From assembly GCA_027493775.1 (NCBI GenBank), contig JAOSKE010000001.1, forward strand, positions 124,001 to 188,000: a stretch of DNA of 64,000 nt, written 5' to 3'. The stretch comes from Kiritimatiellia bacterium (GTDB lineage: Bacteria > Verrucomicrobiota > Kiritimatiellia > CAIVKH01). Numbering within the stretch: position 1 is the stretch's first letter; each line of letters starts with the position of its first letter. Below the pieces are notes generated by a model. That model was given only the letters and a program-made list of their open reading frames with translations. It was not told the origin of the DNA and did not search any database. Below, in pieces: positions 28,382 through 38,067 of this stretch. Position numbers and translations under genes: made by a program.

Positions 28382-29859
28382 ATGATTTTTCATCGAGGAC
28401 AATATATATCGTTGCGACGGGTGGTGTTGCTGACAAGTGATATCCTCGTTGTTGCGTTGTCTGTTTTTCTATCGGCAACGCTTCGTCTGGGCATGGAGGA
28501 CGGCCTGGAATACCTGGCCGTCCACGTTCCATCGCTTCTCGGGTCACTGGCCCTGTTCCTTGTCGTTTTCTATGCGTCAGGCATGTATGAACGGCAGGCG
28601 CTTACGCGCAGGCACGGATCATACCTCCTTCCGCTGATTGCCACCGCAGTCGGCCTCTTGTTGATCATCGTCATCTTTTATGCACGCTATCAGTTGCATA
28701 TCGGTCGCGGCATTCTTTTGCTGGGCGGCCTCTTTATCTTTTTGCTCTCCTGGGGGGTGCGGGGCGTCTATCGAATGATTGTCCGAAGCGGGATGCTCTC
28801 AAAGAACACGCTCATTGTCGGCGAAAGCCGGGAGGCGACGGAAGTCATACAATTGATTCGCGCGAACCTTGATGCCGGATTAAAAATCTGCGGCGTGATT
28901 TCCAGCCGCAAGATACCAGCCGGGACTCTTCTGGCCGGAATTCCCGTGCTGGGAAGCCTGGAGCGCTTGCGCGAGCTAACAGAGGCATTCGGCGTTGAAA
29001 CGTTGGTCATTGCCACTTCACTGGCGAAAGAACCGCGCGTATTGCGCATGCTCCGACCGCTCCGCTGTACCGGGACGGAAATTCTTGATTTTGTGACCCT
29101 GCACGAGCTGCTCGCGCAAGAGATCCCGCTGGACTATATCAATGATGAATGGCTGATGAACGCGGCGTTGAATAGTTCGGTGATCCACGTCAGAAAGATT
29201 AAGCGTATTCTTGATTTTGTTATGGCCCTGCTCGGACTTGTGATCAATGCCCCCTTGATGTTGATAACAATGATGCTGATACGCCTTGATTCGCCCGGTC
29301 CGGCGCTGTACCGCCAACGGCGCAGCGGCTTGGATGGCCGGCTTGTTACCGTGCTGAAATTTCGATCCATGCGCCAGGACGCGGAGGCGGGTTCCGGCGC
29401 GGTCTGGGCGGGTCGCGTGGACACCCGTGTCACGCGAATCGGAGGCTTTATTCGTAAATGGCGTATTGATGAGCTCCCCAGCTGGTCAACGTTCTCCGCG
29501 GGGAGATGAGCCTTGTCGGGCCGCGTCCGGAGCGTCCGGAATTCGTGGAGACGCTTTCCGCCGCCATCCCATTTTATCGCGAACGCTTGATGGTGCCGCC
29601 CGGCATTACGGGATGGGCGCAAGTCAAATATCCGTATGCCGCAAGCATCGAGGCCGCACGACGCAAACTCCAGTACGATCTTTTCTATATCAAGCATATG
29701 AGCCTTTTTTTTGATGTCACGATTCTACTCCGCACGTTTAAAACCGTAATCGTCGGCCTGCGTCACAGTGAATCGGGGGCAAAGGCTGCCGAGCCGGCGG
29801 GAGCTATTTCCACCCTTCCGCCGCCTGCCGATGAGAAGAACAAGGCGCAATTGGCGTAG
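28382..29859 (+). CDS. Undecaprenyl-phosphate sugar phosphotransferase, with apparent frameshift
   Basis: Starts glycan synthesis by moving a sugar-1-phosphate to undecaprenyl phosphate in the inner membrane (polyprenyl glycosylphosphotransferase, WbaP/CpsE type). The N-terminal half has four or five membrane helices and a CoA-binding-like domain (NTLIVGESREATEVIQLI). The catalytic domain begins KRILDFVMALLGLVI, with RLDSPGPALYRQRRSG. The frame breaks at CCCC 29476-29479; adding one C restores [27 protein letters not shown], the exact family core. Reconstructed length 492 residues. Start ATG 28382 after a GAGG. Sits directly behind the autokinase and before the NusG paralogue. Confidence 0.93.
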
Positions 29860-29862
29860 CGC

Positions 29863-30393
29863 ATGTCGCTCAAAATTGAAGCTGCCGAAGACCTGATCGT
29901 CCTTCCCGAGCCTCTTCGATGGGTAGTGGTTCACACGCGCCCGCGGTGCGAAAAGAAACTTGCCGACGCGGCAGAACGAGAGGGCATTCGCGCGTATGTG
30001 CCGCTGATTGCAAGGACGCATGCCTACGGGCGACGAAAACGCACCTTCCTTTCCCCGCTCTTCACCGGTTATGCCTTTTGCTGCGGCGACGCGCCGCAGC
30101 GCAGGTGGTTGAGTCAGAATCAAAACACCGCAAACCTGCTTGACGTTTTTGATCAGGAAACGCTCGTTGTCCAACTTCGGCACGTGCAAACAGCCCTCAA
30201 ATCGGGTTTATTGGTGGACGTGAAGCCCTTTCTCGAAACAGGCCGGCAAGTACGCATCACTTCCGGCCCGTTGCGCGGCGCAGAGGGAGTCATTGTTCGA
30301 ATCAGCGGAAAGATGCGGGTCTTGCTCAGCGTGGATATGATTCAACAGGCAGCCGTTGTCGAAGTGGACAGCGCCGCGCTCGCACCGCTATAA
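29863..30393 (+). CDS. NusG-like transcription antiterminator (RfaH/UpxY type)
   Basis: 176-residue NusG paralogue. WVVVHTRPRCEKKLADAAER (about residues 20-39) is the NGN-domain start, followed by YVPLIARTHAYGRRKRTFLSPLFTGYAF, the pattern that contacts RNA polymerase in RfaH/UpxY proteins. A KOW-like C-terminus begins GRQVRITSGPLRGAEGVIVRISGK. Specialised NusG proteins encoded inside polysaccharide operons usually suppress premature termination of that long operon; its position after the initiating transferase fits this, but the target site is unknown. Four bases after the sugar transferase stop. Confidence 0.88.
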   Translation: MSLKIEAAEDLIVLPEPLRWVVVHTRPRCEKKLADAAEREGIRAYVPLIARTHAYGRRKRTFLSPLFTGYAFCCGDAPQRRWLSQNQNTANLLDVFDQETLVVQLRHVQTALKSGLLVDVKPFLETGRQVRITSGPLRGAEGVIVRISGKMRVLLSVDMIQQAAVVEVDSAALAPL

Positions 30394-30410
30394 ACAAAAC
30401 CGAAATTGCC

Positions 30411-31183
30411 ATGGCTCTGAACGGAATTCGACATACCCTGATACGCTTGCTACCCCCGTCGCTTCGTCAGGGGTTGCGACGATGGTATTATCCGCGCATG
30501 GTCGCAAAGTTTTCTCCCGACCGCTGGCCCCCTGCTGCCGGCGTCCGGCAGTTGGTGGGGCCGGGCAATGTTGTTGTGGATGCTGGCGCGAATGTCGGAT
30601 ATATCACTGCGCTACTTGCGCAATGGGTGGGGGTGGACGGACGTGTGCATAGTTTTGAACCGGTGCCGATCACGTCTGATTTATTGCGCCGTTCCGTGGC
30701 CCATCTGAAGCTAGGCCAAGTCGCCGTTCATCCCTGTGGCGTATCAGATCGCGCAGGAGGGGCAAAAATGAGCATTCCGCGATACGCCGATGGAGGCGAG
30801 AATCTGTACGAATCTCGTGTAATTGATGAGGGGGAGATGCCTCCGGCATGGAAACCGTTTCGATCCCGCTGTGCCGTTTGGATGATGAGCTTGCCAAGGA
30901 TGTTTCTCGCATCACGTTTATGAAAATAGATGTAGAGGGGCATGAGGAATCTGCGCTCCGAGGAGCGGCAAGAATCCTGGAGGAATCACGCCCGGCGCTT
31001 CTTATTGAAATCATGGGCAATCTTGACGATGCCCAAACATCTGCAGGACGCGTGAATGCGCTGCTATCGGAGCTTGGCTATGCGCCCTATTTTTGGGAAA
31101 ACGGGTGGCGTAGACGTGACATCGGCGAGAGCGCCGTGGATTATTTCTTTCTGACATCACAACACGTGGACGCTGGTAAATGA
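30411..31183 (+). CDS. FkbM-family SAM methyltransferase, with apparent frameshift
   Basis: Reconstructed as 257 residues. The first frame has [20 protein letters not shown] (SAM-binding motif I, about residues 54-73) and [16 protein letters not shown]. The second holds [30 protein letters not shown] and [10 protein letters not shown], all FkbM signatures. They join if one base is added around 30843-30845 (CCGGCATGG to CCGGGCATGG, giving [11 protein letters not shown]). FkbM enzymes O-methylate sugars or other small groups on surface glycans. Start ATG 30411. Its TGA overlaps the next ATG, supporting translation to the end. Confidence 0.88.
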
Positions 31184-31893
31184 TCGACACGAATATCAAC
31201 TCATTGAGCATCGTCATTCCCGTGTATAACGAGGAAAGTACGGTTGCACATCTGCTGGACGTGGTTCGCGGCATTGAAACGGGATTGAGGAAGGAAATCA
31301 TCCTCGTCAATGACTGCTCAACCGACGGAACGGGCGCAGAATTGAATCGGCTTGCCGCCTCGGATGCGTCGCTTGTTGTCGTGCATCACGAAATCAACCG
31401 AGGCAAAGGAGCTGCCCTGCGGACCGGCTTTGCAAAGGCGACCGGCGACTTGGTGCTGATTCAGGATGCTGACCTGGAATATGACCCTCGCGAATATCCA
31501 CAACTGCTCGCCCCGATTCTGGAAGGACATGCCGATGTGGTGTTCGGATCTCGCTTCGCCGGCGGCAATGCACACCGCGTCTTGTATTTCTGGCACAGCG
31601 TCGGGAACAAGTTTTTGACGCTGCTCTCCAACATGATGACCAATTTGAACCTCACCGACATGGAGGTGTGCTACAAATTGTTCCGGCGAGAAATCATTCA
31701 GAGCCTGAACTTGAAAGAAAATCGTTTTGGCTTTGAGCCGGAGATAACCGCCAAGGTGGCGCGGCGCCGTTGTCGCATTTACGAAGTCCCCATCAGCTAC
31801 CGCGGACGCACCTACGAAGAGGGGAAGAAGATCAACTGGAAAGATGGCTTTCGAGCTGTGTGGTGCATCTTTCGATATGCGTTTGGCGACTAG
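31180..31893 (+). CDS. GT2 family glycosyltransferase (polyprenyl-P mannosyl/glucosyl type)
   Basis: 237-residue GT-A enzyme of the dolichol-phosphate mannosyltransferase-like group. [20 protein letters not shown] (about residues 7-26), [27 protein letters not shown] (about 74-91) and the metal-binding QDADLEYDP (about 95-103) are present, plus [16 protein letters not shown] near residue 190. No C-terminal membrane helices. It overlaps the FkbM stop (ATGA). The following gene encodes a close relative fused to a methyltransferase, suggesting local duplication. Probably loads a sugar on the lipid carrier or elongates the chain. Confidence 0.9.
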   Translation: MIDTNINSLSIVIPVYNEESTVAHLLDVVRGIETGLRKEIILVNDCSTDGTGAELNRLAASDASLVVVHHEINRGKGAALRTGFAKATGDLVLIQDADLEYDPREYPQLLAPILEGHADVVFGSRFAGGNAHRVLYFWHSVGNKFLTLLSNMMTNLNLTDMEVCYKLFRREIIQSLNLKENRFGFEPEITAKVARRRCRIYEVPISYRGRTYEEGKKINWKDGFRAVWCIFRYAFGD

Positions 31894-31925
31894 GCTCAGC
31901 GCGCTGTGTAGAATGGGGAGTGATC

Positions 31926-33330
31926 GTGAAGCTCAGTATTTTGATTCCGGTACATAATGAACGCTACACGGTGGAGCAGGTCGTTCGTGCGGCGCTTGCC
32001 GCTCCATTGCCCGCCGACGTCGATCGCGAAGTTGTTGTGGTCGATGACGGCTCGACCGACGGCACGTTGGCTGCGATAGAGCGTCTGGCGTTTGAAGCAC
32101 AACTGGTGCGCACCCTTGCTCACAAGACAAGGCGGGGCCGTGGCGCGTCGCTGGCAACCGCCATAGAAGCCGCCACGGGCGACGTATGTGTGTTTCAAGA
32201 TGCAGATCTGGAATATGATCCGTCCGAATATGCCAAGCTTTTGCAGCCCATTCTGGACGGTTGTGCGGATGCCGTATTTGGTACGCGAGTGGGCGCGAGT
32301 GGCTACCGGCGCGCGTTGCATTTTCGACAGGGATTGATGCTGCGTCGGGCGACGGCCTTTTCGAATTGGTTCACCAATATCGATCTCTCGGATTTGACCT
32401 GCGGCCTGAAAATGGCGCGGACCATGCTGCTTCGGGTCCGTGCCCTTGCGCTCCGCCGGATTTTCGCTCGATGCCGAATTGGCCGCCAAGTTCGCGAAGC
32501 GCGGGTTTCGGGTCTACGAAGTGCCGGTTTCTTACCGCGGTCGAAGTGTGCGTGAGGGCAAGAAGCGCCGGTTCGCCGATCATGTGAAGCTATGGCTGTC
32601 CGTTATTCGATTCGCTGTTGTTGATGACATTTATGAGTCCCGCTATGGGCACGATATCCTGCACCGGCTTTCTGCGGCGCATCGCTTTAATCGGTGGATG
32701 GCGGACACCATCCGCCCCTGGGTTGGAGAGCACGTTCTCGAAATTGGCTCAGGCATGGGGAATCTTGCAATTCAGTTTCTTCCGCGTCTGCAGTACACGG
32801 CAACCGATATTGACGATCTCCATCTTGACTATCTTCACAGCCGCTTCGGGCGGGATGAGCGCATTTCAATCGCGCGCGCAGACGTGACAAAGGCCGAGGA
32901 TTTTGTCGCACTGAAGGATCGCTTTGATACGGCCATTTGTCTGAATGTCATTGAGCACGTCAAAGACGATGGCGCCGCTGTGCGCAATATCTTTTCAGCG
33001 CTCCGGTCCGGGGGGCGCGCTTGCCTGCTTGTGCCCCAACTGCCCGCGCTCTTTGGGACGCTGGACGAAGTCCTCGATCATCAACGACGCTATAAGCCTG
33101 CTGATTTTGCACGTCTTCTTAAGGGCGCAGGATTTGAAATTGAACGTCAATTCTCGTTCAATCGGCCGGCCGTTCCAGCGTGGTGGCTCAACAGCGTTAT
33201 TCTCAAAAAGAAGAACTTCGACAAGGTGCAGCTCAAGATTTACGACAGCCTGGTTTGGCTGTGGCGAATGATCGATAAAGTGCTGCCTTGGCCCGGCATT
33301 TCGACGATCGTGATTGCCCGCAAGCCCTGA
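31926..33330 (+). CDS. GT2 glycosyltransferase-methyltransferase fusion, with apparent frameshift
   Basis: Reconstructed as 467 residues. Residues 1-225 are a GT2 domain close to the upstream gene: [52 protein letters not shown], then YEVPVSYRGRS. A linker leads to a class I SAM methyltransferase: GEHVLEIGSGMGNLAIQFL, ATDIDDLHLDY, ICLNVIEHVKDD. The frame shifts near 32437-32440; removing one base (GTCCGTG to GTCGTG) gives LLRVVPLRSAGFSLDAELA and leaves one protein. GTG start 31926 follows GGGGAG. The fusion suggests one protein both transfers and methylates, or acts on a lipid-linked intermediate. Confidence 0.85.
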
Positions 33331-33333
33331 TGT

Positions 33334-35080
33334 TCAGGGGGTGATCAATTCGATGTGCCCCTCGCGCCATCCATTTTCAGGAATAAACCTGTAAAATGTG
33401 CGATTTCCAAACGCACGTTGAATGCAGTCGCGTTCAGATGCCACGTCCCGTGCGTAGAGAACGGATCGGTGGAGCCCGGGGTCATTCCACAAAAAACCGC
33501 CGGAATACCGAAACTGATCCGTGCCGTGTGCCGGAATCAGTACGACCGCATTTTGTATGTGCGCACGCGCAGCCGTGTCTTCGATGACGCGTGACACCTG
33601 TTCGTAGTCATGGTGGTAGCGAGGCCAAATGTCGAATGGCCAATAGTAGAAAAGGCCATGAAGCGCGAAGACGAAGTCCCAGTACCGTCAGATGTCCGGT
33701 GGAAATCCACTTTTTCAGGAGCCGGCCGCCTTGAACGGTTAGCATGATGATAAGCGGTACAGCCGTGAAATAGAAGCGGGCCTCATATTCGCTGCCGTAG
33801 TAAAAGTAAAAGAAGAAGAACGCGACCACGAGCAGTGAGCCGACCAGACACGTCACGTCGCGGCGGGAAAGGCTGCGGGGAGCCAACGCGAGCACCGGCA
33901 GAAGAATGAAGGAGGCGGGCCAACCCAAAAGCGATTTGTTCAGACGCATTAATGACCAGCCCGTAACGCGTGCGGCCTCTGCGAGGCCGAACGTAGCGGA
34001 AAACCCGTAGGTGGGCCGCATTTGTGGCGTAAGCGACTGCGAGTGACCGTAGCCAATTGCCAGCGGCGTTCCATAGAGCGCATTGTTCCAAACGGCCATG
34101 AAGATGACGACGGGTAGTGTACCTGCGGCCACATAGCCCAGGTCTTTTAGCAGCGGCAGAATACGTGCGGGATAGAGCAGCAGGGCGCATGCAGCCACGG
34201 CTGACGCCAAAATGAAGTCCTGCGGTCTGATGATGGCCGACCAAGCGAAGAGCAACCCGCTGGCGATCAAGTGAAGCCTCCGCGCCAGAGAGGTGGTGCG
34301 CGTTCGGCCCGCCAGCCACGCCGCCCATGCGAGCGCATAGAGCGCTGTAAATGAAGAATGCGACATCCATGATCCGCCAAGCAGGAGGACCTGTGGCGAC
34401 ATCGCCAAGAGGAGAGCGAACAAATTCGCTCCGCGTGGGCTCCACCATCGCAGCGCCAAGCGATGCAGTGCTGCGACCGCAATCCCCGTGCTTACGGGGC
34501 CGACCAAGGCGTTGCCGCCGAACACGCTGAACAGCGCAATCAGCAGCGCATGGCCCGGCGGATAAATCGAGTGCCACAGGCCCTTTGCTGTCATGATGAC
34601 GTGGGGTTGAGAAAAGCTCATCGGGCACGAGGGGGCTGGCGCGGTTAGCGATCCCGCGAGCAGGATTTTTGATTGAAACAAATGGCTTATTTCGTCGGTG
34701 ACGTGCGGCAAGCCGTCCAATAGATACCGGCTAACTATCACCGCGATGCCGACCGAAAGGGCGGAAGAACCCCACGTTATTTGCCAGCTCGGTCGGTCGA
34801 GTATCTGCTCGACCATGTTGCCAAGACGAATTGAGAAACGTTCGCCCCCTAGGCCAGCGAGCAGCAGAAGCGCGCCGAAGATGAGTTGAGATGTCGCAAG
34901 CTGAAACCGAAACGAGTCGGAAAGCGCCCCGTCGTCTGAAAAAATCGTTGCGATGGGCTCCAGGGGCGTGAAGCCGATGTACGCTGCGAGCGCCAAAAGT
35001 CCGCCCAGCACCGCGATGGTGATAGAAAATGCGCCAAATCGGCGAGGTGGCTGTGTATTTCCGCGTCGTAGTGAGATCAT
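33334..35080 (-). CDS. GT39-like membrane glycosyltransferase, with apparent frameshift
   Basis: Reconstructed as 581 residues, the only minus-strand gene in the 23-47 kb block. About ten membrane segments; the first extracytoplasmic loop has LPHVTDEISHLFQSKIL, the acidic loop of GT-C enzymes, and KGLWHSIYPPGHALLIA follows. The open frame ends at 33608 with an odd tail. Skipping one base near 33687-33690 continues in the frame of the 33334-33597 segment as RYWDFVFALHGLFYYWPFDIW followed by a soluble C-terminal domain. It is convergent with the GT2-methyltransferase fusion (4-base gap) and divergent from the regulator. Confidence 0.8.
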
Positions 35081-35161
35081 CTTTTTTGTGCGCGATCAGA
35101 ATAGCTCTGACGTAGCTGGCCGGAAAGGAAATCATCTGACTGGAAGTTCTTGTTCTTTAAG

Positions 35162-35190
35162 TTGACCGGATCGCGCCGTCCGTGTATTTA
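35162..35190 (+). promoter_or_regulatory. Candidate sigma70-type promoter for the GbsR-like gene
   Basis: TTGACC (35162-35167) and TATTTA (35185-35190) are separated by 17 bases, 28 bases before the ATG at 35219; the -35 fits well, the -10 only partly. Immediately downstream are GTTT-GTTCT-AAAC (35191-35203) and a partial repeat GTTCTTAAAG, which could be an autoregulatory site for the regulator. No experimental support. Confidence 0.35.
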
Positions 35191-35218
35191 GTTTGTTCTA
35201 AACGTTCTTAAAGACTCG

Positions 35219-35693
35219 ATGAATACGGCAGTATGGGAAATGGTTGAGGCGGGCGGGCGAACGGCCCTTTCTTTTGGGCTGCCGCGCCTTTTTGGCCAGC
35301 TCTATATGCTTCTGTATTTAAGCGATAAACCCTTGTCTTTGGATGAACTCACTGAACAACTGGGTGTTAGCAAGGCGAGTGTAAGTATTGCCGGTCGAAA
35401 ATTGGAGTCGTGGAGCGCGGTCAAAAAAAGTCTGGGTGCGCGGTGATCGCCGCGACTATTACGAGGCGGAACTTGATTTTCGTAAGGTATTGAACAATGG
35501 ACTACTCGCCTCTTTCAGTAAAAAGTTGGAGTCCGCCCGCGTTCAGATAGAGCGGAGTTTCGAATTACTCGAACAGGCGACATACGACCCAGGCAGAAAA
35601 GAGTTTTTGCGAGAGCGATTGCAATTGGCGGAAAAGCGAAGAAAGCGAATTGCTTCCGTCTTGGATAACCCACTGCTACGCGGCATGTTGTAG
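35219..35693 (+). CDS. GbsR/MarR-type transcriptional regulator, with apparent frameshift
   Basis: Reconstructed as 157 residues. A winged helix-turn-helix lies at about 27-75: LYMLLYLSDKPLSLDELTEQ, then GVSKASVSIAGRKLESWSAV, the GbsR pattern. The open frame ends at 35446 after a seven-A run (35423-35429); removing one A gives VKKVWVRGDRRDYYEAELDF, the conserved wing. The C-terminal helix (residues 95-157) is long and charged, for dimerisation. Starts ATG 35219 with a candidate promoter upstream. It lies between glycan genes and opposite the GT39-like gene, so it may control part of this locus; the ligand is unknown. Confidence 0.85.
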
Positions 35694-35822
35694 CTGTGCC
35701 TCTAATGGCCCATCGGCCACCATATCCTAACCAAGGCGGGTTGGTTCAGCGGGAACTGACCGGGACGAAGTCTGCCTTGCGGACGCGCATGGAGCATGGC
35801 GGCGAGCAGACATACCCCATGA

Positions 35823-37150
35823 ATGCAGATAAAGGTTAATAGCGTGGCCGCTCGTTGGGCATTTAGATTTTTGCTGTGGTACATCGCAATCCTTTGCGTT
35901 CAGCCACAAAACCGTTTTCTGTTCCTCTATCCTTTAAGAATAGCGAACTTTTCAATTCTTACTGCAGCGGTACTGCATTTTATGTCTTCCGCGCAGGAGG
36001 GGAGACCGTTTATTCGATTTGGCCCAGCGACAATCACAGCGCTTTTATTGTTGTTTTTTAGCTTCATTTCTTTGCATGCAGGCGTTTTTCAGGCTTCATC
36101 AGCATGGAATGGCGACATTGATATTATTTTCAAAAATTCATTCGTCTTGATCCTCGTTGAGGCAATGGCTTGGAATGTTCAGCGCGTATGGGCTATCCAG
36201 GCTACCTTGTTCTTTTCGACCTTATGGTGGGTAAAGGGCGGGTTGCGTTTGGCCGCCGCAGGCGCGACATACTCGGGTGATCGCTTGATGGGACCGAGCG
36301 TGTCGCTGATTGAAAACCCGAACGGGTTTGCCTATTTGATGACGGTTATGATCCCATTATATTTATACTTCTATCAAAAAGCATCGAATCGTCTCGTCCG
36401 TTGGGGATCGCTGGCTTGCGCGATCTCGGCAGTCTATATTGTCCTTGAAACGGGAAGCCGCACAGGGCTTTTAGCGTTGATTGCGGTCGGTGTATTCCTT
36501 GTTCCGAAGTACGGCGCAAAATATAAGCGGGCGTTGATTATCGGTGGAATTGCTTTTGCAATGTTCTTTCCACTGATCGGCGCCAAAAATATCGAACGCT
36601 TCAAAACAATCCCTGAGTCTATTCGCAGTTTTTTGGGCGGCGCCAAGGAAGAAGTCGATGTGGCAGAAATGACGCAGGACGAGCAAAGCGCGTGGGAGCG
36701 TAAAATGAAAAACCGCCACACGTGGAACTTGATAAAAGACTACCCGGCCTTTGGCGTTGGCATTAGCGCCAGCGATGAATTTTTGTGGGAAAAATACCCG
36801 TATGCGACAGGGCAGGTTCATAATGAGATTTTATACGCAGGAAAGCAGATGGGCTTCATCGGAATTGGCCTGTATGTAAGCTTCATGAGTATTTTGTTTA
36901 TCTCCGCCTTGCGCGTGCAGCGTATGGCGAAAGGATGGTGGGAAGAGATCTCCGACCTCGGGTGGACCTTTAAGATGCAGGCAATCGTCTTCATCGTCGG
37001 AGGTTTTTCTCTCCGATACCATGGAACCCAATCTATTTGGCGCTTGTCGGGGCATCGTCTGCATTGTTTCATGTCATTCGCGATTTAGGGGAGTCGCGCC
37101 ACATGGGATCTCTTCAGGGCCATGCCATCCCTTCGGCACGGCGTGATTGA
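35823..37150 (+). CDS. O-antigen ligase/polymerase family protein (Wzy/WaaL), with apparent frameshift
   Basis: Reconstructed as 442 residues with about ten membrane helices. Conserved blocks include GPSVSLIENPNGFAYLMTVM, TGSRTGLLALIAVGVF (Wzy_C entry) and the large loop ending QVHNEILYAGKQMGF, whose histidine is typical of O-antigen ligases. The frame ends early at 37088; adding one T to TTTTT 37004-37008 restores GGFFSPIPWNPIYLALVGAS and a normal end at 37150. The family joins or polymerises lipid-linked glycans outside the inner membrane; ligase and polymerase cannot be told apart here. Start ATG is uncertain by a few codons. Exported glycan identity unknown. Confidence 0.85.
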
Positions 37151-37191
37151 AGCGGTGCGGGTTTTGTGCCCCGTGGCAATCTGCAACACGT

Positions 37192-38064
37192 ATGACTAAG
37201 ACAACGATATATGAAGCAAATGAGCGCGACAGGCTCTCTTGGGCGGCTTGGGGAGCCATGTTCCGGGAGTTGCGAGATTTCCGTGAATTGATTCAGCGGT
37301 TGATTGTTCGCAATGTTTCGGGTCAGTTCCGCCAATCGTTCCTCGGCTATCTTTGGATTGTCTTGCCTCCGATCGGAACGACCATTGTGTTCAGTCTATT
37401 GCAGCGTGCGCAAGTGATTGCCATCACGATGCCGGAAGGAGCGATGCCCTATCCAATCTTCGCCCTCCTCGGTGCAACCGTATGGGGCTTTTTTACCCAG
37501 GTCGTTATGATGGCCACGTCGAGCATAAGCGGCGCCGGACCGTTGGTGTCAAAAATATATTTTCCACGCGAAATTCTTGTTTTTAGTGCGGTCGGCAATG
37601 CGATTGTGAATTTGCTAATCCGATTGCTTGTCGTGGTGTTGACGTTTGCGGCCTTGCGCTATCTCCCGCACTGGCAGAGTATTTCGTTCCTTCTTCTGTT
37701 GGTCCCGTTGACGCTGTTCGGCATTGGGGTCGGCCTGTTCTTGGCACCCATTAATACGATGATGAACGACGTGAGCCGCATGCTTGAATTTGCATTTCAA
37801 TTCGGAATGCTGCTGGCGCCCACCGTCTATCCGACGCCCGTTCTTACGGATACCGCTGCGGGAAGCTGGCAGAACTTGTTGTACTGGGCGCATCACATCA
37901 ATCCCGTCTCGCACTATTTATATGCGTTGCACGAATTGGTTGAGAAGGGGACGCTATCTTGGACGCCGGGTTTGATTGTCACCGTCTCGTCTTCGGTCGT
38001 TGTGTTTTTGCTCGGGTGGCGCTTTTTTCATGCCACCGAGCCGTTGCTTGCGGAGAGGTTATAG
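37192..38064 (+). CDS. ABC-2 type polysaccharide export permease (Wzm/TagG-like)
   Basis: 290 residues from ATG 37192 (an in-frame TTG at 37147 would add 15 poor residues). Six membrane helices, with the N-terminal amphipathic segment FRELIQRLIVRNVSGQFRQSF then LGYLWIVLPP, the classical ABC-2 polysaccharide exporter start. Loops SKIYFPREIL and TMMNDVSRMLEFAFQF match the Wzm/TagG family. Pairs with the ATPase gene 3 bases downstream to export a lipid-linked glycan across the inner membrane. Starts 41 bases after the reconstructed ligase stop. Confidence 0.93.
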   Translation: MTKTTIYEANERDRLSWAAWGAMFRELRDFRELIQRLIVRNVSGQFRQSFLGYLWIVLPPIGTTIVFSLLQRAQVIAITMPEGAMPYPIFALLGATVWGFFTQVVMMATSSISGAGPLVSKIYFPREILVFSAVGNAIVNLLIRLLVVVLTFAALRYLPHWQSISFLLLLVPLTLFGIGVGLFLAPINTMMNDVSRMLEFAFQFGMLLAPTVYPTPVLTDTAAGSWQNLLYWAHHINPVSHYLYALHELVEKGTLSWTPGLIVTVSSSVVVFLLGWRFFHATEPLLAERL

Positions 38065-38067
38065 GTC

